Source: QHXN01 sp963785125 (GTDB lineage: Bacteria > Acidobacteriota > Blastocatellia > Pyrinomonadales > Pyrinomonadaceae). Taken from it: 64,000 nt of DNA. The notes under the pieces were generated by a model. The model ran no database searches. It was not told the DNA's origin and saw only the letters and a program-made list of their open reading frames with translations. The stretch lies in contig CAWATU010000005.1 in the NCBI GenBank assembly GCA_963785125.1, forward strand, positions 62,001 to 126,000, written 5' to 3'. Below are positions 20,781 to 29,898 of this stretch, piece after piece. The first letter of the stretch is position 1. Each line of letters opens with the position of its first letter. Both the position numbers and the translations under genes were made by a program.

Positions 20781-21173
20781 TTAAAGAACTGCGATGCCCT
20801 CGATCTCGACTTTAGCGCCGTCTTCGAGGAGACCTTTGACTTCGACGAGCGCCATCGTGGGGTAGTGTCGGCCCATCAGCGCGCGCCAGCGCTCGCCGAT
20901 CTCGGCGGTGCGCGCCGCGTACTCGCGCTTGTCGGTCACGTAGACGACGAGGCGCGCGACGCCGCCCGGCGCGCCGCCCGCCTCAAGCACGACCGCCAGA
21001 ACGTTGCGCAGCGCGCGGTCGAACTGCTCGACGAAGTCGTCGCTCACAAGCCGCTGTTCCTCGTCCCAGCCGATCTGACCCGCGATGAAGAGCAGCCGCG
21101 GCCCCTCCCTCGTCAACTGCCCGTTCGAGTACCCGCGCGGCCGGCCGAGCGATTTAGGGTTGATAGTTTTCAT
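20781..21173 (-). CDS. Rid (YjgF/YER057c) family protein lacking the RidA arginine
   Basis: This 130-aa protein has the trimeric Rid fold: YSNGQLTREGPRLLFIAGQI at the front, ARLVVYVTDKREYA in the middle, and YPTMALVEVKGLLEDGAKVE at the end. RidA enzymes hydrolyse reactive enamines and imines with an Arg in VEVARL. Here the same place reads VEVKGL, so the catalytic Arg is missing and the protein belongs to another Rid subfamily. In this pathway the ring-reduction product of 2-aminobenzoyl-CoA is an enamine or imine, so a deaminating role is attractive but unproven. It sits 10 bases after the SDR gene. Confidence 0.85.
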   Translation of the reverse strand: MKTINPKSLGRPRGYSNGQLTREGPRLLFIAGQIGWDEEQRLVSDDFVEQFDRALRNVLAVVLEAGGAPGGVARLVVYVTDKREYAARTAEIGERWRALMGRHYPTMALVEVKGLLEDGAKVEIEGIAVL

Positions 21174-21183
21174 TCGGAATTAG

Positions 21184-21966
21184 TCAGGAAAGAATCGTCC
21201 CGCCGTCGATGTTGATTGCCTGCCCCGTGATGCCGCGGCCGTCGTGGGAGGCGAGGAGCAGGGCGAGGGCGGCGACCTCCTCCGGGGTGACGAGGCGCTG
21301 CTGCGGGCTCATGCGCTTGATGGCTTCGAGCGCGTCCGCGGCCGAGCGGCCCGTCTTCGCCTGTATGTTCTCGACGGCGCGCGTTGTCATGTCGGTGTCC
21401 ACGTAACCGGGGCAGAGGGCGTTGACCGTCACGCCCGTCCGTGCGACCTCCAGAGCGACCGAGCGCGTCAGGCCCAACACGCCGTGCTTCGACGCCACGT
21501 AGGCCGCGACGTAGGGCGCGCCTGTCTTGCCCGCGACCGACGCGACGTTGATGACGCGCCCCCAACCCTTCTCGACCATCGAGGGCAGCGCCGCACGCAT
21601 GCAGTAGAAAGTCCCCGTCAGGTTGATGTCGAGGTGGCGCTGCCAGAATTCGTCGGAGGTCTCTGTGAACTTCGAGCTGTCGGCGACGCCGGCGTTGTTG
21701 ACTAACACGTCGATGCCGGCGCCGAAGAACTCGCGCGCCGCCGCGAACGCTTCTTCGACAGAGCGCGGGTCGGCCACGTCGCAGGCGGCGTGTGCGGCCG
21801 CATGACCGAACTCGGCGTTGACCTCTGCCGCGACGCGCCCGACCTCGGCCTCGGTGCGCGCGACGACGAAGACGCGAGCGCCCTCGCGCGCGAAGGCGCG
21901 CGCCACCGCGCGGCCGATGCCGCGCCCGCCGCCCGTGATGAAGGCCGTCCTGTCCGCGAGTCGCAT
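21184..21966 (-). CDS. Short-chain dehydrogenase/reductase (3-hydroxyacyl-CoA type likely)
   Basis: This 260-aa classical SDR has the cofactor motif TGGGRGIGRA near residue 11, NNAG at about 90, catalytic Ser in NVASVAG and the YxxxK pair in YVASKHGV, then NALCPGYVDTDM. NAD(H) use is likely since no basic residue for the NADP phosphate stands out after the first strand. In this operon it would oxidise a 3-hydroxyacyl-CoA intermediate. The leader upstream holds an AT-rich palindrome that may be the operon's control region. Confidence 0.9.
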   Translation of the reverse strand: MRLADRTAFITGGGRGIGRAVARAFAREGARVFVVARTEAEVGRVAAEVNAEFGHAAAHAACDVADPRSVEEAFAAAREFFGAGIDVLVNNAGVADSSKFTETSDEFWQRHLDINLTGTFYCMRAALPSMVEKGWGRVINVASVAGKTGAPYVAAYVASKHGVLGLTRSVALEVARTGVTVNALCPGYVDTDMTTRAVENIQAKTGRSAADALEAIKRMSPQQRLVTPEEVAALALLLASHDGRGITGQAINIDGGTILS

Positions 21967-21986
21967 AGGTGAGTCCAGAGTATATC

Positions 21987-22019
21987 AATTTGAAATTTCA
22001 AATCTGAAATTTCAAATTC
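21987..22019. repeat. AT-rich heptamer palindrome upstream of the SDR gene
   Basis: A perfect 16-bp palindrome ATTTGAAATTTCAAAT (21988-22003) is followed by a second palindrome TGAAATTTCA (22005-22014). The stretch reads as heptamers TTTGAAA TTTCAAA TCTGAAA TTTCAAA. It lies 20 bases upstream of the SDR start and stands out by its AT content. It could be an operator or another member of the heptamer class. Confidence 0.65.
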
Positions 22020-22021
22020 CG

Positions 22022-22082
22022 AAACCGTGACAAGATGAGAACTGCGCTCTCTTGTCACGGTTTACGGTTCACGGTTTACGTC
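22022..22082. repeat. ACGGTTT heptamer hairpin
   Basis: A perfect 14-bp inverted repeat (22022-22035 with 22050-22063) is followed by ACGGTTC ACGGTTT heptamers. It sits between the stop of the 262-aa enoyl-CoA hydratase and the AT-rich palindrome, and may attenuate read-through. Confidence 0.75.
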
Positions 22083-22084
22083 TT

Positions 22085-22873
22085 TTAGTTCTTCTCGGCC
22101 CGCGGCGGGCGACGTTCGAGGAAGGCGCGCACGCGCTCGCGCGCCTCGCGCGACTGGAAGCACTGGAGCTGCGCCTCGGTCTCGTACTGGAGCATCCGCT
22201 CCAGACTCTCCTCCTCGCTCATGTAGACGGCGCGCTTGGCCGCGCCGAGCGCCGCGGGCGGCGCCCCACGCAGGCGCTCGGCCAGCCGCCGCGTCTCCGC
22301 CAACAACTCCGCGTCCGGCACGACGCGATTGACCAGCCCCAGTTCGAGCGCGCGCCGCGCGTCGATGGCGTCTCCGAGGAAGAACATCTCGCACGCGACG
22401 TTCGGCGGCACCGCCCGCGGCAGGAAGAACGAGCCGCCCCAGTCCGGATGCAGACCGACCTTGACGAACGACTGGCTGAAGGTCGCCGACTCGGCCGCGA
22501 GGCGGATGTCGGACGCAAGCACGAGGTTGAAGCCCGCGCCGTACGCAGGGCCGTTGACGGCGGCGACGACCGGCTTCAACATCTGCCGCATCGCGGTCAG
22601 CACGCGCCTTCCCGCCCCGAGCAGCCGCCGGAACTCCTCTATCTCGCCGCGCTCCATCAACTCGCTCATGCGCGCCACGTCGGCGCCCGTCGAGAAGGCG
22701 CGGCCCGCCCCCGTCAGGACGACGACGCGCACCTCCGGGTCGCTCCCCGCGCGCTCCAAAGCCTCGGCCAGATCGCGCCGCATGTGTCCCGCGAACGCGT
22801 TCAGCTTCTCCGGCCGGTTCAGCGTGATCGTCACAATCCCGCCGTCGAATTCGACCTTGATGTGTTCGTACAT
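22085..22873 (-). CDS. Enoyl-CoA hydratase/isomerase
   Basis: This 262-aa crotonase is intact. Motifs are NRPEKLNAFAGHMR at the start, VVVLTGAGRAFSTGADVARM, NGPAYGAGFNLVLASDIRLA and KVGLHPDWGGSFFLPRAVP. The catalytic Glu pair of true hydratases is not clearly conserved: the second position is Asp in HPDWGG. It could therefore be an isomerase or ring-opening hydrolase-like member. Second of three crotonases in the cluster, on the same strand. Confidence 0.9.
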   Translation of the reverse strand: MYEHIKVEFDGGIVTITLNRPEKLNAFAGHMRRDLAEALERAGSDPEVRVVVLTGAGRAFSTGADVARMSELMERGEIEEFRRLLGAGRRVLTAMRQMLKPVVAAVNGPAYGAGFNLVLASDIRLAAESATFSQSFVKVGLHPDWGGSFFLPRAVPPNVACEMFFLGDAIDARRALELGLVNRVVPDAELLAETRRLAERLRGAPPAALGAAKRAVYMSEEESLERMLQYETEAQLQCFQSREARERVRAFLERRPPRAEKN

Positions 22874-22880
22874 GGCTGTC

Positions 22881-22947
22881 TGGTGAATGGTGAATGGTGA
22901 ATAGTAAATGGTCTTATCTATTCACCAGTTACCATTGACTATTTACC
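22881..22947. repeat. GAATGGT-family heptamer palindrome
   Basis: GAATGGT GAATGGT GAATAGT AAATGGT is answered by CTATTCACCAGTTACCATTGACTATTTACC. The stop TAG of the upstream hydratase (22939-22941) is part of the right arm. A second member of this family is at 48361. Confidence 0.8.
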
Positions 22948-23781
22948 CTTAAAAACAGGCTTGCGCTTCTCGACGTATGCGCTCAGGCCCTCGCGGGCGT
23001 CTTCGGATTGGAAGAGTTGTTGTTGGAGTTCGCGCTCTAAGGCGAGGCCGTATTCGAAGGGGATTTCGGCGCCGGATTGGACGCTGCGCTTGATGCGGCC
23101 GACGGCGAGCGCGGCGCGACCGGGCGCGGTGAAGCGGCGCGCGTAGGCCAGGACCTGCTCCGTGAACGAAGCGGCCGAGTCGGCCTCGAAGACCTGGTTG
23201 ACGAGGCCGAGTTCCGCGCCGCGCTCGAAGTCGAAGAGTTGGCCTTCGGCCATCAACTCAATCGCTCTCGACTTGCCGACGAGACGCGCGAGGCGCTGCG
23301 TCCCGCCCGTGCCCGGCAGAACTCCGAGGCTCACCTCGGGCAGCCCCATCTTGCCCGCGCCCTTACGCGCGACGCGTACGTCGGCGGCGAGTGCGACCTC
23401 CAAACCGCCGCCGACGCAGTGGCCGTTGATGGCCGCGACGACGAGCTTCGGCGTCTGCTCCAAACGGCTCAACGTCTCGTTGGCGTGGAGGCAGAAGTAG
23501 TATTTGAAGGTGGGCGTCATCTCCGTCAGCATCGAGATGTTGGCGCCCGCGCAGAAGAACTTTTCGCCCGTGCCCGTGATGACGATGACGTGCACGCCGT
23601 CGTCCATCCGCGCACGCAGGACGGCCGCGTCGAGCTGCCGCATCATCTCGTACGTGTACGTGTTCGCGGGCGGGTCGTCGAGCGTGAGGACGGCGAGCCC
23701 TTCGGCCGCCTCGTAGCGCACCAGCGCGCGCGCCTCGCTGCCTTGCGCTCCCGCCGCGGCCTGAGCTTCCGCTTCTGCCAT
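22939..23781 (-). CDS. Enoyl-CoA hydratase/isomerase
   Basis: This 280-aa crotonase starts at ATG 23781; the open frame continues upstream through the tRNA-Sec antisense, which is not coding. It shows VIVITGTGEKFFCAGANISM, NGHCVGGGLEVALAADVRVA and PEVSLGVLPGTGGTQRLARL, with both catalytic glutamates expected of a true enoyl-CoA hydratase (GGGLE and PEVSLG). It is the most upstream catabolic gene of the minus-strand run ending at 16196. The heptamer element supplies its stop codon. Confidence 0.9.
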   Translation of the reverse strand: MAEAEAQAAAGAQGSEARALVRYEAAEGLAVLTLDDPPANTYTYEMMRQLDAAVLRARMDDGVHVIVITGTGEKFFCAGANISMLTEMTPTFKYYFCLHANETLSRLEQTPKLVVAAINGHCVGGGLEVALAADVRVARKGAGKMGLPEVSLGVLPGTGGTQRLARLVGKSRAIELMAEGQLFDFERGAELGLVNQVFEADSAASFTEQVLAYARRFTAPGRAALAVGRIKRSVQSGAEIPFEYGLALERELQQQLFQSEDAREGLSAYVEKRKPVFKGK

Positions 23782-23895
23782 AAGCTTTACAGACTCCGTG
23801 TTGTAGGAATTTAAGTGCGGTCGAGTTTGACGCGAACAATCATGGCCGCGCCCCGCGCGCGAGTCAAGCGCACGCGCGCCTGCGACGCGGGGCGC

Positions 23896-23925
23896 TTGAC
23901 AGCCGCGCCGCGCGCCGCTTAGGTT
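23896..23925 (+). promoter_or_regulatory. Promoter of the tRNA-Sec gene
   Basis: A perfect -35 TTGACA (23896-23901) is followed after 18 bases by TAGGTT (23920-23925). The start would be about 16 bases before the mature tRNA 5' end. Confidence 0.6.
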
Positions 23926-23947
23926 GGCAGTGTCCCGCCAGACACGT

Positions 23948-24046
23948 GGAGGCGCATCCGTTCTGGTGAGCGGCGCGGTCTTCAAAACCGTCAGCGCGCC
24001 TGTGAGAGCATGCGCGGGTGGGTTCGATTCCCACACGCCTCCGCCA
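23948..24046 (+). tRNA. selC: tRNA-Sec (anticodon TCA)
   Basis: This 99-base RNA gene has an encoded CCA end. The acceptor strand GGAGGCG pairs with CGCCTCC, the anticodon loop CTTCAAA holds TCA (23982-23984), a long variable arm follows (about 23991-24016), and the T arm reads GTGGG TTCGATT CCCAC. Length, long D stem and long variable arm identify selenocysteine tRNA and not tRNA-Ser. It inserts Sec at UGA with SelA, SelB and a SECIS hairpin, none of which were found in this window. It lies between the catabolic cluster and dprA. Confidence 0.93.
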
Positions 24047-24172
24047 AAAAAGCCGTCAGCGTCCGGCTCGCAGCTTTCAGCTTCCCGCACAACTCAATCC
24101 GTTCGTCTGCTCTCGGCCAAGCTTTTGTCAGAAGACAAGTGAAGGCCGCGCGCTGAATGCCGACAGCTTCCT

Positions 24173-25300
24173 ATGAAAGAATGGATCGCGCTGAACATGA
24201 CGCCGGGCGTGGGGCCGCGTGCGGCCGCGCGTCTGTTGGAGAGGTTCGGGTCGGCCGAGGGCGTCTTCGGGGCGCTGCGGTCTGAGCTGGAGCGCCTGCG
24301 CCTGAGGCCGGAGACGGTCGAGTCCATCGTGCTGCGCGACCGGATGGCGGAGGCCGCCTTAGAGCTTGAGCGCGTGCGCGCGCTCGACGGCGCGGAGGTG
24401 TTGGCCTTAGACGACGGCGCTTACCCACAGCTTCTGCGCGAGATTCCGGACCCGCCCGTCACGCTCTACGTGCGCGGGGAGTGGCGCGCGTGTCTTGAGG
24501 CGCCGTGCGTCGGCGTGGTCGGCTCGCGCCGCTGCTCGACCTACGGGCAGAACGTGGCGTCGTCGCTCGCGCGCGAGCTGGCCGCGCACGGCGTGACCAT
24601 CGTCTCCGGGCTCGCGCGCGGCGTGGACGCAGCGGCGCACCGCGGCGCGCTCGAAGCCGGCGGGCGCACGGCGGCCGTGCTCGGGACTGGAATTGATGAG
24701 GTCTATCCGCGCGACCACCGCCGATTGGCCGAAGAGATTCTTGAGAAGGGCGGGGCGCTCGTCACGCAGTTCCCGCTGGGGACGCCGCCCGTGGCAGAGA
24801 ATTTTCCTTACCGCAACCGCATCATCAGCGGGTTGAGCTACGGCATCATTGTCGTCGAGGCTTCCGAAAATTCCGGCTCGCTCATCACTGCGCGCCTCGC
24901 GCTCGAACAGGGGCGCGAAGTTTACGCGGTGCCCGGGAACATTACCTCGGGCAACTCGTTCGGGACGAACTATCTCATCAAGGGCTCCGGGGCCAAGCTG
25001 ATCCAGACGTGGCAGGACGTGGTGGCGGAGTTCCCGCCCGACATCGCCGCGCGCATCCTGCCGCCGGAGTTGAAGGGGGAAGGGAAGAGGTCGCCCGCGG
25101 CGTCGGCAGCCCCGGCGGATTTGACGGAAGCGGAGCGGAGCGTCTGGGCGCTCCTCTCAACCGACGAGCCCGCGCACATCGACGCGCTGGCGGAGAGGAG
25201 CGGCCTGCCCGTGCATGAGTTGGCGGGCCTGCTGCTCGGGCTTGAGCTGCGTGAAGCAATCAGACAACTGCCGGGCAGGTGTTTCGTCAGGAAGCTCTAA
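24173..25300 (+). CDS. dprA: DNA-protecting/processing protein DprA (Smf)
   Basis: This protein binds incoming single-stranded DNA and loads RecA during transformation. It is 375 aa with an N-terminal helix-hairpin-helix-like domain (MTPGVGPRAAARLLERFG), the Rossmann-type core (VGVVGSRRCSTYGQNVAS, VSGLARGVDAAAHRGAL, AVLGTGIDEVYPRDH, RNRIISGLSYG) and a C-terminal winged-helix (VWALLSTDEPAHIDALAERS). All family landmarks are in place. It stands alone downstream of tRNA-Sec and converges on the AAA+ ATPase gene. Confidence 0.96.
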   Translation: MKEWIALNMTPGVGPRAAARLLERFGSAEGVFGALRSELERLRLRPETVESIVLRDRMAEAALELERVRALDGAEVLALDDGAYPQLLREIPDPPVTLYVRGEWRACLEAPCVGVVGSRRCSTYGQNVASSLARELAAHGVTIVSGLARGVDAAAHRGALEAGGRTAAVLGTGIDEVYPRDHRRLAEEILEKGGALVTQFPLGTPPVAENFPYRNRIISGLSYGIIVVEASENSGSLITARLALEQGREVYAVPGNITSGNSFGTNYLIKGSGAKLIQTWQDVVAEFPPDIAARILPPELKGEGKRSPAASAAPADLTEAERSVWALLSTDEPAHIDALAERSGLPVHELAGLLLGLELREAIRQLPGRCFVRKL

Positions 25301-25315
25301 GACGCTGAAGGAGAG

Positions 25316-27168
<1,853 letters not shown>

Positions 27169-27172
<4 letters not shown>

Positions 27173-28089
27173 ATCTGCAACTCTCTCGTGCCGAGCGGAT
27201 TGAGCAGACGCTCCGTGTCCGCCGCCGTCTGTTTGATCGACTCGACCCCGTCGAGCAGTTCGTCGAGCTGGCCGGTCAACTCCTGCGGCGACTGCATCGT
27301 GACGATCTGGTCGGCGATGAGCTGGAAGGAGTTCTCGATGAGGTCGAGCTGGCCGCGCGCGACCGTCAGGTATTGTTGAATCTCCTTCATCTTGTCGAGC
27401 CGCTTCAGGATGACGGCCAGATTCTTGCGCGCGATGTTCGCCTCCCCGCCGCCCTTCTCGCCCCTCTGGACGACGCGCTCCCAGCGCTGGCGGTCGCGCT
27501 CCATCTCCGAGAGGTCTACGGAATCGAGGTACTGTTCGTAGCGCGCGCACGTCACGGCCATGTCGATGAAGGATTCGACGAGGCGGTCGGTCTTGCCCAG
27601 CTCAGTCCGCAGCAGCTCGCCCGTGAACGAAGGGTTCTGCGCGGCCAACTGATTTATCTCCTGCTGCCGGGCGATGAGTTCCTCGACGCGCAGGCGGTCG
27701 TGCTCGGCGAGCGCCTGCACGCGCGCCGCGAGGGCCGCACGCTCCTGCTCTAACTCTTCACGGTCGAACTGCGGGTCCCAGAGCGTCTTCTGCAAGAGCT
27801 TCGAGCCGGGCGCGAAGACCATCCACAGGAGTTCGAGGCAGACGACCATGACGGCGAGGAACGGGCTGGCGGTGATGCCCGCCGCGGCCAAGCCCCCGAA
27901 GAAGAGCGAAAGGTTGTAAGGGTTTGCGAAGGCGGCTTTGACGTACGGGCGCCGCGTGCTGAGATAGGCACGGCTTGCCGCGAACGTGTCGTCGCGCAGG
28001 GGCGTGGCGTTGACCGGCGCACGCCGCTGTTGCTGCGGCGGTGTGGCGGCCCGCGGCGGCGTCGCCTGCTGCTTCCCGGTCGTTCCCAT
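27169..28089 (-). CDS. Membrane-anchored coiled-coil protein
   Basis: This 306-aa protein has a Pro/Gln-rich N-terminus, two hydrophobic segments near 58-92 (LSLFFGGLAAAGIT and FLAVMVVCLELLWMVF) and then a long, highly charged helical region (about 105-295) with heptad character. No family is recognised. It is coupled to the AAA+ ATPase by an ATGA overlap and starts 19 bases after the ABC ATPase stop. A scaffold that brings the AAA+ protein to the membrane is a reasonable guess. Confidence 0.65.
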
Positions 28090-28107
28090 GGCGGCTTTAA
28101 TGTAACA

Positions 28108-29004
28108 CTACTTCGGCGCGTATATCAGGTCGAGCAGTTTTTTCTCGACGACGCGGAACTCGGGCGCGGACTTGAGCGCGATGTCGTGGACGGGGAAGGG
28201 GGGCGTGTCCACCTGATGGAGTATCTGCGCCGGGCGCGATGAGAGGACGTAGATGGTGTCGGCCAGGTAGACCGCCTCGGACACGTCGTGCGTGACGAAG
28301 AGGATGGTGTTGTTCTCGGCGCGCGACACGTCGAGGAGCAGGCTCTGCATACCCCAGCGCGTCTGCGGGTCGAGCGCGCCGAAGGGCTCGTCCATCAGGA
28401 CGACCCGCGGGTTGTTAACGAGCGTGCGCGCAATCGCCACGCGCTGCTTCATGCCGCCCGAGAGGTCTTTCGGATAACGCTCGGCGAACTCCGCGAGCCC
28501 CACCTGCTGTAGAATCCTGTCCGAAACCTCGCGCCGCTTACCTTTCTCAACGCCTTGCAGCTTGAGCCCGTACTCGACGTTCTCTCTCACGGTCAGCCAG
28601 CCGAACGATGTGTAAGCCTGAAAGACCATGCCGCGGTCGCGTCCGACATCCGTGACGGGTTTGCCGTCAACGAGGATTTCGCCCTTCGTCGGCGGAAGGA
28701 GCCCGGCGACGGCCTTGAGGATGGTTGACTTGCCGCAGCCCGACGGGCCGAGGAAGACGACGATCTCGCCGGAGTCGGGCCTGTCGTACACGTCGAACGA
28801 GACATCGCGGACGGCCTCGGTGCGGTTGCCGCGCCGGTCGATGTAGGTGACGCTCAGGTCATGCACGCGCAGCTTGGGCGGCGCGCCCGACTGGTCGGGG
28901 TGGTAGGTGACGTGCGGCGTGCCCGCGGGCTCGGCGGCGGTGACGGCGAAGGTGCCGGGCTCGCCCGCCTGCGGCAGAGGTTGTGGAGTGTCTGGGTCGG
29001 CCAT
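28108..29004 (-). CDS. ABC transporter ATP-binding protein, nitrate/sulfonate/taurine type
   Basis: This 298-aa ATPase has Walker A GPSGCGKST, the ABC signature LSGGMKQRVAIA, Walker B VVLMDEPFGALDP and switch His in FVTHDVSEA. The DPQTRWGMQ segment and overall length resemble SsuB/TauB/NrtD-type components. An extra ~45-residue N-terminal extension precedes the domain. It is 11 bases downstream of the permease gene, with which it must form the transporter. Confidence 0.93.
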   Translation of the reverse strand: MADPDTPQPLPQAGEPGTFAVTAAEPAGTPHVTYHPDQSGAPPKLRVHDLSVTYIDRRGNRTEAVRDVSFDVYDRPDSGEIVVFLGPSGCGKSTILKAVAGLLPPTKGEILVDGKPVTDVGRDRGMVFQAYTSFGWLTVRENVEYGLKLQGVEKGKRREVSDRILQQVGLAEFAERYPKDLSGGMKQRVAIARTLVNNPRVVLMDEPFGALDPQTRWGMQSLLLDVSRAENNTILFVTHDVSEAVYLADTIYVLSSRPAQILHQVDTPPFPVHDIALKSAPEFRVVEKKLLDLIYAPK

Positions 29005-29015
29005 GTCCGAAGTCG

Positions 29016-29816
29016 TCAGCTAGTCTCGCGCCAGCGGAAGAGCAACCCCGAGAGCGCGCGAATCAGGAAGTCGGTTAGGAGGCCAATGCCTCCGATGACG
29101 AGCAGCCCCGCGAACGACCACGAAGCCTTCTGGTGCGTCCGCGCCAGCTCGACCATGTAGCCGAGGCCGTGCTCCGGGTTGACCGCCTCGGCGAGGATGA
29201 CGTAAGTCCACGCGATGGCGTTCATCACGCGGAAGCTGTCGAAGATTTCGGGCAGCGCCGCCGGGAGCAGCACCGTCCGTATGACCTGAAACCTCGACGC
29301 GCCCAGCGTCAGCGCCGTCTGCACCAACTCCTCCGGCACGAGGCGAACCGAGGAGACGACGACGGGGAGCAGATAGACGAAGACGCCGAGAAAGAGGAAC
29401 GCGATCTTCTGCCGCTCGTAGATGCCGAACCAAAGGATGAGGAGCGGGATGAAGGCCGAGATGGGCATGTAACGCAGCGGGGCCATGATCGGCTCGAAGA
29501 AGCGGTTGATGGGGTCGAAGGTACCCATCAGCACGCCCAGAGGGAGCGCCAGCGCGGCTGCCAGCAGGAACGCGAGCGCGATGCGGCGCGACGACACCAG
29601 AATCGCCGTCGTGAGGTCGTAATGAAGAAACAGTTGGAGCGTCCCGCGGATGACCTCCGTCGGGGTCGGCAGAAAGTCCGGGTCTACCAGACGCCCGTAG
29701 GTCAGCAGGCACCACGCGCCCAACACGAGCGCCGGCGCGACGAAGCCGAGCAGGAAGGCCGTCCGCTTCGGCAGCGGTGCTCGGATAGAAAAGAGGTCGC
29801 TTTTACCTTTAGCCAT
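29016..29816 (-). CDS. ABC transporter permease, nitrate/sulfonate/taurine type
   Basis: This protein of about 266 aa starts at ATG 29816. Six membrane helices are visible, and the coupling motif GASRFQVIRTVLLPAALPEI (EAA loop) lies near 180. SsuC/TauC-type permeases have the same length and topology. The gene is flanked upstream by a heptamer repeat and downstream by the ATPase gene. The transported compound is not predictable from the sequence. Confidence 0.92.
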   Translation of the reverse strand: MAKGKSDLFSIRAPLPKRTAFLLGFVAPALVLGAWCLLTYGRLVDPDFLPTPTEVIRGTLQLFLHYDLTTAILVSSRRIALAFLLAAALALPLGVLMGTFDPINRFFEPIMAPLRYMPISAFIPLLILWFGIYERQKIAFLFLGVFVYLLPVVVSSVRLVPEELVQTALTLGASRFQVIRTVLLPAALPEIFDSFRVMNAIAWTYVILAEAVNPEHGLGYMVELARTHQKASWSFAGLLVIGGIGLLTDFLIRALSGLLFRWRETS

Positions 29817-29820
29817 AGAA

Positions 29821-29896
29821 AAAGTACTGAGGACTGAGGACTGAGTGAGAGACAAGGCGCATCTTCTTCACTCAGTCCTCAGTACTCATCACTCAG
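29821..29896. repeat. GGACTGA-family heptamer palindrome within the ABC cluster
   Basis: GTACTGA GGACTGA GGACTGA GTGAGAG is answered by CACTCAGTCCTCAGTACTCATCACTCAG. It separates the binding-protein gene from the permease gene, ending 3 bases from the binding-protein stop. It could lower expression of the downstream transport genes relative to the binding protein. Confidence 0.8.
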
Positions 29897-29898
29897 CT

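Noticed and set aside
27173..27550. 126-residue N-terminal extension of the AAA+ ATPase
   Set aside because: It lies over the upstream membrane coiled-coil gene in another frame, is Arg-rich without pattern, and an ATG with ATGA overlap exists at 27172.
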